A stretch of 64,000 bases of DNA from Riptortus pedestris (taxonomy: Eukaryota > Arthropoda > Insecta > Hemiptera > Alydidae). The notes below the pieces were generated by a model. It did not search any database and had not been told where the DNA came from. It was given only the letters and a program-made list of their open reading frames with translations. Numbering within the stretch: position 1 is the first letter of the stretch; each line of letters begins with the position of its first letter. Positions 1 to 13,205 of this stretch are shown here, piece by piece. The position numbers and the translations under genes were made by a program. Location of the stretch: positions 124,800,001 to 124,864,000 of the forward strand of contig CM032228.1 of assembly GCA_019009955.1 (NCBI GenBank), given 5' to 3'.

Positions 1-109
1 TTTCGTCATCTACTAGGTAGGATCCATGGACATTTGAAGAAAAATTTCGAAAATCGCGTCATGAGTACGGCCTCAATAGATGGTTTCCCTTATGAGAAAT
101 CTGCTAAAA
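1..109 (-). repeat. HINE-like repeat, 5'-end fragment
   Basis: The window opens inside a copy of the commonest interspersed family here. Reading the minus strand, the family starts TTTTAGCAGATTTCCC, followed by a short palindrome and a stretch containing CTCATGACGCGATTTTCGA. Only this terminal part is present and the palindrome is degraded (ccttatgag in place of ccttaaggg). The body of the copy lies outside the window. Confidence 0.6.
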
Positions 110-279
110 TCTCTGTTGTTAAAAAAGAAACCCACGCTTACGTTTTGATATCAATACCGTTATTAATAATAGTCCAGTAAAAGGGTACTAGTGAGAAATT
201 GAAGTTGGGCGCCACCTGCCGGATTCCTTGTCTCGCCATTGCCTTATTTTTAATTGCCAATAAAATCTATTTTATCAAA

Positions 280-434
280 TTTTCCTTAAGGGAAATCAGT
301 TACTGAGGTTGGACTCATGACACTATTATCGAAAATTGTCTTTAAATATCCATCAATCCTACCAAGATGACGAAAATGAGTTCTGTTTAAAACTATAATA
401 TATATGTGCGTGGGTGCTTTTGTGTGTGTGTGTT
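280..434 (+). repeat. HINE-like repeat, 5'-end fragment
   Basis: Opposite orientation to the copy at the window start: ccttaagggaaatcag, then the ctcatgac and atgacgaaaatgag blocks, ending in a short mixed AT/GT microsatellite. The rest of the element is missing. Confidence 0.5.
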
Positions 435-1166
435 AAAGCCCTAATGGCTACAATTGGTATCTCGAATTCTTTAAAGAAGGTGAAATATATTGGTAAATTT
501 AATTCAAATGCTCGGAAGTAACTTTGTTTCTGTGAAAAGAATATATTGAAAATAGTGATATAAGCATATATATTGAATCCTTAAGGTGTCTTCCTCATCA
601 CTCAGAGCCCTCCCAGTCGCCTCAATATTGGACCTTAAATGTCTAAGAATTTATCAGGATTAGGAAAGCAAAAACAAAGAACGCTTTATCCAAGGAAATT
701 GGGCCGAGGGAATTCGTTCCCTTTCAGAAGCAAACCCTTTTTTTTGTGACAAGCATATTTGGAAGAAGGAAACGAGGCTCATTTTGTTTTATTGAACATC
801 GTATGAGGAGATTCCACTGTCCCTCAGGCGGTTCGGGGCACTGATTCATAAATCGCGCACACTCAGGTAGTTACGGCGAGGTCCTTAAGGGTAATTCGTC
901 TCATCATAAGGCTTGGGATACAGGTTTTATGTCTCTCTAGAAGACTCCCGTAAAAAAAAAAAAAAAAAAAAAGGCTTGTTATCCCTTGCATAAAAATATT
1001 CTCCCTCCTGTAATCACTGCTCACGAATAACATTGAACGAGACAGCTACATGCTCGGCTCTATATAGGTTGATCATGTGTAATCCCCTCTTTCTGCTTTT
1101 TATAAAAAAAATAACTATTATTTACTTAATTACTAGTTTCCTGGGTTTTTTACTATTCCCTTCAAA
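435..1166. other. non-coding stretch, nothing recognised
   Basis: Moderately AT-rich DNA with a 22-base A run near 951-972. No convincing open frame, repeat family or RNA gene was seen. Confidence 0.4.
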
Positions 1167-1286
1167 TAAAAGTCCGTCACGCAGGGGCTGCGTAAACTAA
1201 GCAGATTTCTCTCGTGAAGTTTAATAATAGATAAATCTACATAATGGTAACGCAACACCACCGTGAATATTAAGTGAATATTAACA

Positions 1287-1349
<63 letters not shown>

Positions 1350-1905
1350 TACATAACATATTAATTTGATTGAAAACTATTTACTATATCTAGTACTGTA
1401 ATTTATAATGAATCAGAATAATTTTTATCTCAATCAAATTTAAGTAATCCAAAAACTTAAGACGGGAGGAGAGGGGTCACCATACATATTTGCATATATT
1501 TCGTATAATAAAAGTTTCTTGAAAACAATATTTAGTATTTAAGGTTCGAATAATGTGGTTTATTACACAACTAATTATTGTTAGTTTAACATGAGTAGAA
1601 GTGGGGGTTTGCTGAAGGTTGAAACCTATAAAATCCAAATATCTCGGTTAATATTCATGACACAGAAAATATGTATAAAACAATATTTATAGAACATTTA
1701 ATTTGCAATAAGATTGGTTCTATGCGATTTTTCGATGCTTCTTATAGTACCCGAGATATTTCGAATTTTCAAAATTCCCCCCTCTAACCCCACTGGTCAA
1801 ATTTCAGCCATTAACGAACTTGATCTTCCTTTTTATATAAAACAATTAAATATGGAATTTTGTAACGATCAAACAAAAATTGCAACCGCTAGAGCGTTAG
1901 CAGAC

Positions 1906-1945
<40 letters not shown>
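1167..1945 (-). repeat. HINE-like repeat, nearly full length
   Basis: Starts with the 3'-terminal hairpin block (AAAAGTCCGTCACGCAGG on the + strand) and runs through a (TA)n tract, the internal conserved block around 1630-1830 (atctcggttaatattc, gcaataagattggttctat, cgagatatttcgaattttc) and a second (TA)n tract at 1908-1943. The 5' terminus is replaced by a fold-back element that begins at about 1946. Confidence 0.6.
1290..1347. repeat. (TA)n microsatellite
   Basis: Perfect TA dinucleotide tract inside the HINE-like element. Confidence 0.95.
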
Positions 1946-1947
<2 letters not shown>

Positions 1948-2088
1948 GATTGTTGTTGTTTTTTGGAGTTTTGGTCAGTGTTGTTGAAAAAATCTTAGTT
2001 CAATCCAATATTTCGAGAATATTTATTTTCTCTTCTTCAGGGCTAAAAAGTACAGGTACTACTTTATATATATACGAGCTCAGATACC

Positions 2089-2153
<65 letters not shown>

Positions 2154-2445
2154 ATTGTGTTGAGAGTGTAACAGATAGTGTTTGTGTTAATTCTACTTAC
2201 CAAGACTAATGATACTTAAAAACTATTGTAAAATACTGTTGTACCTCTGTTTACATTAGGAGTACTAAATATAATCTACCCATACCTATTATAATCAGCA
2301 TGGTCACGGCCTTATGTCTTTGTATCACTATAGTTTATTGTCTTTTGTTTGTTGAACTATATTATGCCAATCTCGAAATATCGGAGTGAACTAAAATTTT
2401 TTCACCAACAATGACCAAAACTCCAAAAAACAACAACACCATATA
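1946..2445. mobile_element. Fold-back MITE with ~70-bp terminal inverted repeats
   Basis: The left arm (about 1947-2018: tgttgttgttttttggag, ttttggtcagtgttgttg, aatatttcgaga) is the reverse complement, with a few changes, of the right arm at about 2371-2443. The element sits in (TA)n sequence and has its own internal (TA)n tract (2094-2150). No coding capacity. A relative reduced to a hairpin lies at 15452-15544. Class unknown; insertion in TA would fit a TA-targeting DNA transposon, but the duplication cannot be read in a TA tract. Confidence 0.6.
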
Positions 2446-2485
2446 CGTAATACATAACCTGGTCGAAAACAACTATAAAATTATA

Positions 2486-2486
<1 letters not shown>

Positions 2487-2524
<38 letters not shown>
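2487..2524. repeat. (TA)n microsatellite
   Basis: TA tract joining the fold-back element to the following HINE-like fragment. Confidence 0.9.
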
Positions 2525-2527
<3 letters not shown>

Positions 2528-2645
2528 AGAATATAACATAATAATTTGATTGAAAACTATTTACTATATCTAGTACTGTAATTTATAATTAATCAGAATA
2601 ATTTTTATCTCAATCAATCAAATTTAAGTAATCCAAAAACTTATT
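2525..2645 (-). repeat. HINE-like internal fragment
   Basis: Repeats almost word for word the segment at 1348-1465 (aatttgattgaaaactattt, ctagtactgtaatttataat). It is a duplicated piece of the same family. Confidence 0.6.
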
Positions 2646-2655
2646 CGTTGGGGGT

Positions 2656-2964
2656 TTGGGCACAGGCGACCTTAAACCGATCAACATATCTATTATTATG
2701 TGCACAAATTTATATTGTTACAATTTTAGTTTTATTGGCATTGATTTTACTTTAAAGGGTAATCAAATTAAAATAGTCTCGTTTCTTTATCTTTCTCCAA
2801 GTAAGGATATGAATTCGGAAAACACTGCCAAATGTCTGAGACTGCAACATAAAATGTATCTCCAAATTGCAAGGCTTCTAAGAAAATGCGCTTATTATTC
2901 AACTGATACGTATCCTGACAAACTTAATTATTTATTCCCTCCAATTTTCAGTTCAATCATCTAG
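2656..2964 (+). pseudogene. Decayed non-LTR retrotransposon endonuclease (APE-like) fragment
   Basis: An open frame of about 100 codons. Its middle (GIDFTLKGNQIKIVSF followed by LYLSPSKDMNSE) resembles the block before the active site of apurinic-type endonucleases of Jockey/I-like LINEs, which usually read IxIVSxYxSPS. Its end (YSTDTYPDKLNYLF) resembles the conserved ST-TPD-LD segment near the endonuclease C terminus. Metal-binding residues and most of the domain are not recognisable. A reverse-transcriptase piece in the same orientation at 4144-4398 may belong to the same broken element, with a microsatellite and a HINE-like fragment inserted between them. Assignment rests on motif resemblance only. 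Confidence 0.4.
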
Positions 2965-3529
2965 CCCGATAACTTTTCAATATTCACCTCATATATAAAT
3001 GCCCATTTCTTCCAGAAATACAATATCACCATTGACCTCCACCCTCTTAACTCAATGATCATTGCCCTTCTGTGTAAATATTATTATCATAATGATAGAT
3101 GATTTTGATCACTTTACATTGAACGTGGACATAATAATAGAAACGTTAATTTTGAATGCTCTCGTTTATAAGAATCTACGAAGATCTGTGTTCAACAAAG
3201 CTTAAGGAGTAGCGCAATGAAGTCTCGGTAGAAGGATTAATACTATCCGATAGTCGCCAGGTGGATTTGGCGCGACTGCAAACTGGAAAACCCCGTAGTT
3301 CAGAGCACCATATGCCTGTCTGGGGCATCTACAACCGGAGGCACAGTTCTTGGAATGTATGCTCAGAGAAATTTAATGAACTCCGGTTAGAAATTCACAA
3401 AACCATAGTCGTATTAATTCTAAATACAAAGCAAACATTAAAAGAACAGTTGCATGTGTTCAATTGCTTTTATTTTAGCTTACTTGGCCGGTGCCCTTTC
3501 TTAAGTCAAAGGCAGCGCCCTTTCAGGGG

Positions 3530-3645
<116 letters not shown>

Positions 3646-3702
3646 ATAGTACAGAGATAGTTCGGAATCGGTTAGTTGTAAAAGCAGTGATTTGGAATTC
3701 TA

Positions 3703-3755
3703 AAATAAAGACCGTCACGCAGCAACTGCGTAAATTAAGAAGATTTTCAGAGCAC
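3703..3755 (-). repeat. HINE-like 3'-hairpin fragment
   Basis: Degraded copy of the terminal hairpin: ACCGTCACGCAGCAACTGCGTAA. The loop is changed but the ACGCAG/CTGCGT stem is kept. Confidence 0.5.
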
Positions 3756-4143
3756 TATTAATCTCTTCTCAACGTATATTTTTTATTTCTAATTAAAAAT
3801 ACAATTACTAGAATGAAGGTTTACGAAAGGCTGAATACAAGAAATAGACATATATATAATTTTTTTAAGGGACAATTCACTTTTATGTTCAATACACAAC
3901 TCTACTAAGTAATTTGCTGGACACATTCACCCATATGAATGAACTTGGTGATTCTTCATAGAAAAAAAAAATAATAAAATAAATAATCTTCCCTTAATCT
4001 TTCTCTCATTAATAATTTCTTTATATCATACGATAATCCAAAACTTAAAACAGGCAACTACAATACGAAGACAAAAATGGGACTCTACTAAAGATAAGAA
4101 ACCTATAGAAATCAAACAAATAAAAAAAATACATTTTATAAAA

Positions 4144-4398
4144 ATGTGTAAAATTTTTGAAAAGATGGTTATAAATCTTCTTAACTGGTATTTAGATGTG
4201 GGTAATTATTTAAGTCCCAATCAAAATGGTTTTCGTCGTGGAAGAGGAACTCTTGACAATCATTTTATTTTGCAACACGACATATTCCATGGGAAAAAAG
4301 TTGTCTTAGCTGTATTAATAAACCTAGCTAGCGCTTTTGATAAAATATGGCGTCGGCCCATTCTTAATTATCTTATTAACCCTCAACTGGTATTATAG
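4144..4398 (+). pseudogene. Non-LTR retrotransposon reverse transcriptase fragment
   Basis: An 84-codon open piece with the order expected of Jockey-like LINE reverse transcriptases. KIFEKMVINLLNWYL corresponds to the segment after the PISL motif. LSPNQNGFRRGRGTLDN corresponds to the LSxxQxGFRxGRST-D block. VLAVLINLASAFDKIWR corresponds to motif A, AVFLDIEKAYDxxWR. In motif A the first catalytic aspartate (LDI) is replaced by asparagine (LIN). The frame stops before the YADD motif and no downstream RT is visible, so this is a dead, truncated copy. Confidence 0.65.
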
Positions 4399-5044
4399 GA
4401 AAGTAGTACTCTATGAGTAACACACGTCTAACAGACGGGCCCCCCTCAAGTTGGGTGTTTTAGGCATTTTTAAGTACATAATGTAACTTCTAACAATTTT
4501 ATTCATTTATTATAATTAATTTACTCCATAATTAAATGCCATACTTTTAATGACGAATTCTTGTAGAAAATACAATTATAAAACGTGTTTATATCGGTAA
4601 ATGTTTCGATTATCGATCGACGACGCATCCTTTAGCCTAAAATGCACGAATCTTTATTTCAGAAACAGCTCATTTTATTGAAGAATGCTGCGACATAAAA
4701 GTTGTAGCCAACAAACTTTTTTTAGAATAAATTATTTTAAACTAATTACTTAGTAATTATTTTTAAAAGAAATACATTTTTCCACCTGCATAGTCAAAAA
4801 AATGTTGGGGTATCTTGCAGGGAAGAATGATCGACCTACATTGTTTTGATGAAACATAAAATGGTACAGTCTTGAAACGTTTTGTAAATGAAGAATTTCT
4901 AAATAAATTAGAAGACATGAATGAAGCTGATGCAAAGAAATGAAATTTGGCTGCAGCTTGACAGATGTCCTCAGTTCTCATTCCCTGTTCTGTCAACAAT
5001 AAAAGAAATGATTCAGCAAGCAGTATCAGTAGCAGCTTGCAGTT

Positions 5045-5285
5045 GAGTGGCTACCTCATCTGACAGAAATGGATGATTTTCTATTGGGGAGGGTCAAAGA
5101 TATCTCTACCAGAACAGGCCACCAAATATTGAAGAGATGAAAAATAAAATCAGATTGGCGATAAATTCAATTTCAGTGACAGAAATATGTGCGGTGTCAA
5201 AAGGGATTCCTGAGACCGTCTTCTAAAGTGCATAAATGAGGAAGGATGAATTTTCGAATATTTGTAAGTATTGCTGCGAAAAGGA
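5045..5285 (+). pseudogene. Decayed mariner-like transposase C terminus
   Basis: In two frames offset by a frameshift this region reads HLTEMDDFLLGRVKDI and then YQNRPPNIEEMKNKI followed by RLAINSI. That is the usual end of mariner-superfamily transposases (SPDLTxxDFFLWGxLKxxVYxxRPxxIEELKxxI), including the last catalytic acidic residue region. Frameshifts and a stop at about 5224 break it, and no upstream catalytic core was identified. Confidence 0.4.
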
Positions 5286-5601
5286 AAATTGGTTTCTGTT
5301 ATAATATATATCGTTAGGATATTTAATGTAAGTACACTATTGAAAATAATACAGCTCTGTATTATATAATGTAGGGTATGTATAAAATAATTCAGTTTAT
5401 TATTTTATTCTGATATGCTAGCATACAGTGTTCAAATTCTTTAATTAAACCCAGTGCTTTTATTTAATTCATGAAATAAAAGGTCTGTATTTTAACCCCC
5501 TAAAACAAAAAAAAAACATTAATTTTGATCCCCTAACAATTATGCTTAAGTTGAAAAATCATTATACTTTTTTTAAGGAAATTGTTTTTATTTGATTTCA
5601 G

Positions 5602-6485
5602 GCTATGGGAATCGAGCTCCTCAAACAGCAGCAGGCAAAGTGGCTGTAATTGTTTATGGTTTCCTTGGTTGCTCCGGGGGTATTCTTTTCTTCAACCTGT
5701 TCCTGGAAAGGTTAATCAGCGCTTTAGCATACATGCTCGGCTACATACATCTCCGAAGGCTTGAAAAAGAAGGAAGAAACCTTAGAGATGAGGATCCATT
5801 GGAAGATTGGAAACCAAATGTTTATCTTGTTTTTCTATGTCTAATGGTTGCATCTATTATAATAGGTATTACAGCATCACTCACCTATTCTTGCCTTGAA
5901 GGATGGACATTTGTTGAATCATTATATTTTTGTTTTGTTTCATTTTCCACAATTGGTTTTGGAGATTATGTCTCAACTCAGAAACCTTCTTACCCATATC
6001 TGTCTCTTTATAGGTTTGGGAATTTTGTTTTCATTGCTATAGGGTGTTGTTGCATTTATTCACTTTTTAATGTCATGTCTATAATGATAAAAGAGGGTTT
6101 AAACTGGGTATTGATTAGGCTTGACTGTCATGGATGTGGGAGAGCACATGATAAAGCTACCAGGATGTTAAGAAGACATTCTCTCAAAATTCAGCACAGG
6201 GCAAGAAGAAGGTCGAGTTTTTCACTACCAAAAAACTACAGAAAAAAATCAGACTCTGGAGTTAGTAATACTGACTCAAATGGGCGAAGACTATCTGGTG
6301 AAATATCAATGAAAGAATTTCTACAAGGAAACAAGGTATCTTTGGCTGTAATGCAGAAACAGCTATATGAGGCAGCAATGATACAAAAGGGATATTATAG
6401 TCAGGATGAAGATAAAGATAGGTTTACTCCAGGAATGGTAGGTCCTCTGGCGATAATTTCAAATAAGCTTGATACATCAAAGTAA
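5602..6485 (+). CDS. Two-pore-domain potassium channel, THIK (KCNK12/13)-like, last coding exon
   Basis: This exon encodes the C-terminal ~294 residues of a K2P background potassium channel of the plasma membrane. It follows a TTTGATTTCAG acceptor at 5600-5601 and begins inside a glycine codon, so the first selectivity filter (GYG) straddles the splice junction. In order: TM2 (VAVIVYGFLGCSGGILFFNL, then LERLI), TM3 (VYLVFLCLMVASIIIGI), the second pore loop with filter TIGFGD, and TM4 (FVFIAIGCCCIYSLFNVMSI). The WKPNVY, SLYFCFVSFSTIGFGD, CCCIYSLFNVMSI and DSNGRRLSGEISMKE blocks match vertebrate THIK-1/2 far better than other K2P groups. The stop is TAA at 6483-6485. TM1, the extracellular cap and the first pore helix are on exons not found in this window. 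Earlier ATG or TTG starts in this frame are not real starts. Confidence 0.85.
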
Positions 6486-6860
6486 AGAATTGGATTCATC
6501 AAGCATTTGGATATAATTCCCTCAGGAATAGACCGTCCTTTTTGAGTCTTTGAGATGGATTAACTTTTGAGTCTCACATAAGAAGAATAAAATGTGTATC
6601 TGGTTGTGAATGAGAAAGTAAAGCACTGGTGTAACTAAAATTATGATGCAAGACTGAGACCTCAGAGCGATATGAGTCAGTTATCACATCCAAAAGCCAT
6701 TGAATGTGTTTAAAACACACAAATATACTTATACAAATCACTACCTTTTAAACTATGAATTAGAGAAATGCTTGTACTTTTATTTTAGAATATTATTTAT
6801 GTAAATATATTTATTATTTAGTTAATGATAAAAATAAAACTCTAAAATTGCTCCATTTTG
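6486..6860 (+). other. Probable 3' UTR and poly(A) signal of the potassium channel gene
   Basis: AT-rich non-coding sequence directly after the stop codon. The first good AATAAA is at 6833-6838. Later signals are possible because AT-rich DNA continues. Confidence 0.45.
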
Positions 6861-9800
6861 TAGTAATTAAAATATAAGTATGAAACATACATTTCATAAT
6901 TTAAAAAAAAAAAAACCCTGAAAAATAGAACATTTTTTAAGGACTTGGGTAATTTTAATTAGCAGGTTAATTATATAAATCAATGGAAACATGTAATTTA
7001 ATGACTACTTTGTTCATTTCTGTACATAGTATCAAAACAGAATGCATTTTATTTTGTTATTATATGAGAAAGATATTGTTTCAATTTACATACTACCATC
7101 CATCCATTAATAACAGGACTTTATTAATTGTAGTAAATTATAGGATATTTGTTATTTTTTTTTTTTTTTAATTTAGTTTAACTTTAACCCAGTTGCAGAT
7201 ATTATTGGAGTCTTCAGCTACCACTTTGATACAGATTAAATTTAATTTTATGTAATAAACATTATTAGGCATTCTCAACTGTAAATACATATGTGCTTCA
7301 CCCTCACTCAAATGTAACAAAACCTATTATAGATGTGTAATAGACGAACATCTGGGTTATTATAATGAACATTGATCTGTTTAATTATTGATTATGGATT
7401 TAATCATATAATGAATATGTGTTTTATACATTAAACCACATGTTAAAATGTATTATAGTACTACTAGTCCAATTATAATATTTTATAAGTATATTGAAAG
7501 TATTTTTCATGTATTATATAATTGTTATATAAGCAAATATGATTTGCATGTAATTAATTCTTAACCAATATAGTTATGGACAAAACTGTATGTGCTTTAG
7601 CACAAAAGCATTAGGCTATTCAAGTAATTTTGAAGAATATTGTGATTATCATTAAAAGAACGGAAACTATTCTCTTTAATTATGATTCAATTTACAGATT
7701 GAACCACATGTATAATAGATCTATTAATTTATGTAATTAATATCAACATACAAGTTAACAATGTAGTATTTTTAATAGGGTTATTGCAAAGGTTTAGAGA
7801 GCTCAATGATCTCATAGTGAATGAAATAGTTATTGACAAATGTAAGAAAAAAACAAAATTACAAAAATGCCAGACAGGCGAAACCATTGGATTTCTAGCT
7901 AACTGGATAAATAAGCATGGTCCTTTTTCTTTATAAATATTTTTAAAAAGTGAGCATAGCTTCAGAACAGTCTTATGGGAAAACAAAAAAAAAAAAAAAA
8001 ATAACAACCTATTCAACTAATGTTGATTTAAAAAATAAATAAATGAATCTATAATTAATACACAAAAGTCCAATGTTACCAAAATATCTTTATATCACAT
8101 ATAATATATAATAGAAGTAAGGAAAATAAATATGACCTATCATAAAAATTCAAAGTCATAAAAAATAAATTAAAAAAAAAAAACAATTACATAAAAATTA
8201 TATATTTATTTTAGTTCAGTGTTGATTAATTACTTTTTGTTCTTTTTAAAAATCAGGCGTTTCAGATGGAGTCCATGTTCTGAAAGTTTAATCTTTCTTA
8301 TAATATGTAAAATATTAGGCCATTGATTATTCACCATCTTAAAATTTCAGTATATAAAAACAAAAATTATATAGAAATGATATATAATAAAATTATTGTG
8401 GTTGTTTTGAATTACCGGATGAAAATGACAATAATATACATATTAATTAATATATATTGTTTGACCTTGATGGCTTCTCTCAGAATCCATTTTGTTTAAT
8501 TTTTTCTCATACATCAGCAAAGAGCATCAATCTCTGTCGACACTAACTTGAGCTGCACAGGCCACCCATTCTTCCATGCTTGTAGTCTGGTGTGTTAGGC
8601 AATTCTAGGGGCCCTTTTATACCCAGCACACTCAATCCCACTATCCTCCAACCACTGCTGGTCATCTGGGGTGCTTGAGATTTGCGAGAGTTTATTCACA
8701 GATCTAAGCATCATATCAATGCTGCGCTTTCAGAAAGTACATTCTCACACACGCTCCTTACATACATCTATGGCACTATTCCCTCAAATTCTTTATCCTC
8801 CTGTCTTAAGTTTCCCGCTGGCAGTGTTGGTACTTTTTAATTTACATTAAAAAGGAAAAGGAATTGAAGCTTATGGATTGGTGGTGAATTGCTACAGGCA
8901 ATGTGGAAGAGTCAATAAGGGCACAACCATGACCATGTTACAAAAGATTAAAATGAAATGGGTAATGCTGTGTGGGCATATTAGTGCTTACACATTTATG
9001 CTCTGGTAACTGAAACACACCTGAAAGTATGCTGGATGAGGATACATAACGAATGATCTAATGGATTACCTCAAAGGCAGTGGCCTCAATTGACATACTA
9101 AGAGCTGACATATAAGTGTAGATAAGACGTTAACAACAACATAGGTCTAACCACACTGCATCAGTCACCATTACAATTTTTAATGGTCACCCAAAGAGGA
9201 AAAAGCTCTTAAAACATCCCACAATTGCAGAAACATGGATAGTGTGTTGACCAAAATTAATAAAAAGGGGCCTCAGGCTCTGACCATTATTAAGTCACCC
9301 CATAATTGTTGTGCATCCCCCTCCCCCCTCAAACTCAGTTATCAATCAAATGATCATCCAAAAAAATGTATATCATGTAACCCACACTTGATGTTAACTG
9401 AGAAGCCCCTTGTGCTAAAGTGCAGGTTTCATTTTAAGGTAGTGAGAGGTCGTAGAAGTATTGATATTTCAATTTGTAATTTAATCGATTGTGAGTGATA
9501 ACGATTAGTCTGAGTATAATGATAGGGGGGCAGTGGCATTGGAGGAAAGGATTCTGCAGAAGAAGCTGTTCCAAAAGGTTACATTGTGGACTAGAAGTTT
9601 TGATGAAGTTGACCACTTTGATGGAGATTGTAAATAAGAGCAAATTAAATTATTCATGTTAATATAAGGAGTTTGAGAAGGAGTAGTAAAGGGGGTTAAG
9701 AAAATAGTATTTTCAGCAGAGAGAGTTTGCCTTTCAAGAAATATGGGTTGTGAATAAGGGATAGCAGTCAATAAGATGCTTAAATACCTGAGGGAGCTAG

Positions 9801-12800
9801 GTAATTTGATGATAGAGTTGTTTTTGTATCATAAAATTAGTTGGTACAAAGTATCATAACAAATAAACATGATTTTCTATTTTACTCTTTCCCTTAACCC
9901 AAATACTTCTAGACCCAATTTCATCCATTATTGAACATAATCGTGATAATTTTCCATGAAATGGTTGAATTTTGAGTCTCTGACCATTAGTGAATAGAAT
10001 GTTAATTAATGCTCCATCACACATTTATCCTTGTAATTTACATAATAATAGTCCAATGAAAAAAACACATGGTATTTATGCTTGAAATAAGGTATTTCTT
10101 AATATATAAAATTATTTTTAATAAGACCTATGTGTTTAAGACCAATGCCTTAACACAATGAATACCTTATTTATTATTAAGAGGGCTAACCTGAGCCCAC
10201 TCAGGTAATAATAAGTAACTATTTTTTCTTTTCTTTTTTTTTTTTTTTTACTATATGATATCCTTTCTTTAGAAACAACTATTTATTACTATAATTCATG
10301 TGTTTCTCATACTAAATGCTTTGATCTGGTTAATTAAATTTGATAACTACTGAACTATGAGTTGGATCAAAGAATGTTATATACCCTACTTTGTTGCAAA
10401 TCGAATTTTCTACAACTATTGTTGAATTCCTTTTTTTTTTTTTTTAAATTTGAATATGATCTGAAATATTTACATTTTTTAGTGTTCAGCCCCACATCTA
10501 CTCATCCAATATTAACAAATACATTTATATATCATGAAATGTCTTATTCCAGGCTTAAATACCATACAGTTTTCAATGGACCTTTAAAATGTAAGATACA
10601 CACAAATATGTTCTATGTGAAGTCATCAATAAAGATTAAATTTTCTTGAGATCAATTTAACCTGATTAATGCCATTCTCAATACTTAAATGACTCATAAA
10701 GCTGAAAGTAATATTTCTTAATGGTCATAAGCGGGCAGGGAATTAGATAAAACTAAAAAATTTAATTAGCTCCAATATTGTTTACCTTATTGAAAATTAC
10801 ATGACATTTTTCAATCTTGTAATCATTTAATTTATCATATTTGTTAGCCTATATATTGTTTCAAGAGATTTTTACTTAATGTTGTATCTCTAATCATCTC
10901 ATGTTCAGCCTAAATTTCAAGTTGGGTTTCATGTTTTCTATGACTGGAGAAACAGAAAATTGAATTTGAGATAACATCATCAGCATGTCCTTGGAAACTC
11001 ATGGGAAATCTGCATAGTTTATGCAACACCTGAGTGACTGAAGACTTCTTTTTTATATTTTGCTGATTCAACAAAGTTTTTTATGGGCTTAAAGGGATAT
11101 CTCGTTTGTGTTTATTGACCTCGCCCATCTCCTATATGTCAGCTCATGAAATTCAAAGGTTGCTTTAAATTTTACCAGGTGTTACACTTTTTGAAGGACT
11201 AGGGACTTTCCTCTAGTTGACTACTCCTCGTGGTTCCTTGCTAGGCATCTCCAGTTATGGATGCACAACTTCTGAAGATTTTCCCCCAGGCACCTTTGCC
11301 GGGTGTACCATACAGCATCTCCATGGGCACCCTGATAATATCCACAGCTCCTCTTTGATAGTACAGATGATGCCAGGCTCACCATACAATTTATATTTAT
11401 TGTCCCTTTACATCTATGCCTATCACCGTAAAAGAGAGGCAGTAACTTAGAAGCTAAGTTACTAATAAAAATAACCTTTTATCAAATTAATTAAATATAA
11501 ACTAATATGTTAAATGTTTATTGACATTTTACTGTGTAGCTGCAAGTGGATTCAAACTTTCTTCAATAACTTGTCATGTGTGAATGGTTACAGACTAAAG
11601 AATTGCCAAGTGTACTCAACGATCAGCCACTGAGAACATCCCCTAATGTTATTGGCAATAGTAAAGTTTACAGAATAATGATTAATATAACTTCTGGCAG
11701 AAATTTTCAAGAAAGAATAGGGCAAAAGGAAAAGTAGATGCAATATTTTTGCTAAAAAATATATCTCCATAAAAGTAATAAAACAATTTTTATGTTTTAT
11801 TACTTAAAAAACTAGAAATTATAATGTTCACATAATATAAATAATATCTTAATTTTTACATTATTAAATTATAGAAATTTATTTTGAAAATAGTGTTGAA
11901 TTAAAATTGTATATTCAATTCGCAAATAAGTCAACTATTCAGTTTGTGATGTTAACTATCTAATATATATTTTATTATATTTAGCTTAGGTAGTGAGAGG
12001 AAACTGCTAAATTTTATTTTCTAAAACTTATATTCTTAAAAATTAGATATTTATTTTCCATTAGTAGAACTAACTTAGACTCTTTTGGAGCTTGGTGCCA
12101 AAACATTCTGTCAGTTGTAGTCACTGAAGACAGTGAACATAATTTTGTATTTGTTAAATCAAATGGTGTTGTGTTATGTGTGATATTTTATTTCCTTTCA
12201 ATTTAAAAACAATGTTAATTACTGCTCATTTTCGGAAAAAAATTAAACAATTAGTCAGGGGATTCTCAACCAATAGCTTAGATACATCTTCCTTACAGTG
12301 CATACTCTTAGTGTTATGTACTCATTTAATAAAGGAAAGATTAACCATTCTTTACTAAAACTAGTTACGCAAAAAATTGTGGCCCCCCATAATGCCAATC
12401 TTCAGTGTTGTGTTATGCTGATTATTATTAATCAGCTCAGTAAATTTAACAATCAAAAAAATTAATTTAATAAAATCATTAACCATGCATTAAATCATTA
12501 AATGATTTTTTTTATCATACAAATGTGTAATAAAGTCTGTAAAATCTCATATAATGGTATTTTATTTCTCAATTATCTCATTTTGTGAGTAAAACCTAAA
12601 TAATCGTTAGTACATATAGTGTACTAAACAACCCAATAATGGACCACATTGTGGCAATATTATCCTTTTATTAAAGATTTTCAGTAAATTTTATAATGAA
12701 TATGTTATTAATTGAACATAGTTAGGGATGCAAGAATAAATTACAACACAAAACTATGCTTTTAAGAAATTCAAATTCAAAATAGATGATTAATATTTCA

Positions 12801-13155
12801 GATTGTCACTTAGCATTTTTATGGTCGGATAACATGTTCTCTACCAAAAAGTATAAGGAATCCATGCATATTACTGTTTTAAATGTATTTCTAACTGTTA
12901 ACTAATTTTTGGAGTATCTTACAGGTCTATGGGTTCCTTTGCTTGTTTTACAACCGATTGAGCTTAATACATTTCATAAAATAATATAAAACCATAAATT
13001 TACACTGTCATAAATACTGCAATTTTCATAAAGTGCCAAAATAACAAGTTCAACTTATAAAATATTTCATAGCTAACTAAAAACTTATTATAACAATTTA
13101 ACAATTTTTTTTCTGGTATTTCTAATATGAATAAATAAGTAAAAAATGTTTATTT
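6861..13155. other. Intergenic or intronic AT-rich DNA
   Basis: Mostly unique AT-rich sequence with A/T homopolymers (near 6901, 7151, 7985, 10237, 10432). The open frames here are short and compositionally biased and none was recognised. At 8560-8730 the minus strand has a short open frame (QISSTPDDQQWLEDSGIE), slightly GC-richer than its surroundings, without a recognised family. At about 10990-11060 there is an old copy of the HINE-like 3' end (ggaaatctgcatagtttatgc). Confidence 0.4.
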
Positions 13156-13159
13156 GTGA

Positions 13160-13163
<4 letters not shown>

Positions 13164-13200
<37 letters not shown>
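13164..13200. repeat. (TA)n microsatellite
   Basis: TA tract interrupted once by TG. Confidence 0.9.

Positions 13201-13205
<5 letters not shown>

Noticed and set aside
8560..8730. Minus-strand short frame (QISSTPDDQQWLEDSGIE) as a gene
   Set aside because: About 40 codons, no splice context, no recognised family and stops immediately upstream.
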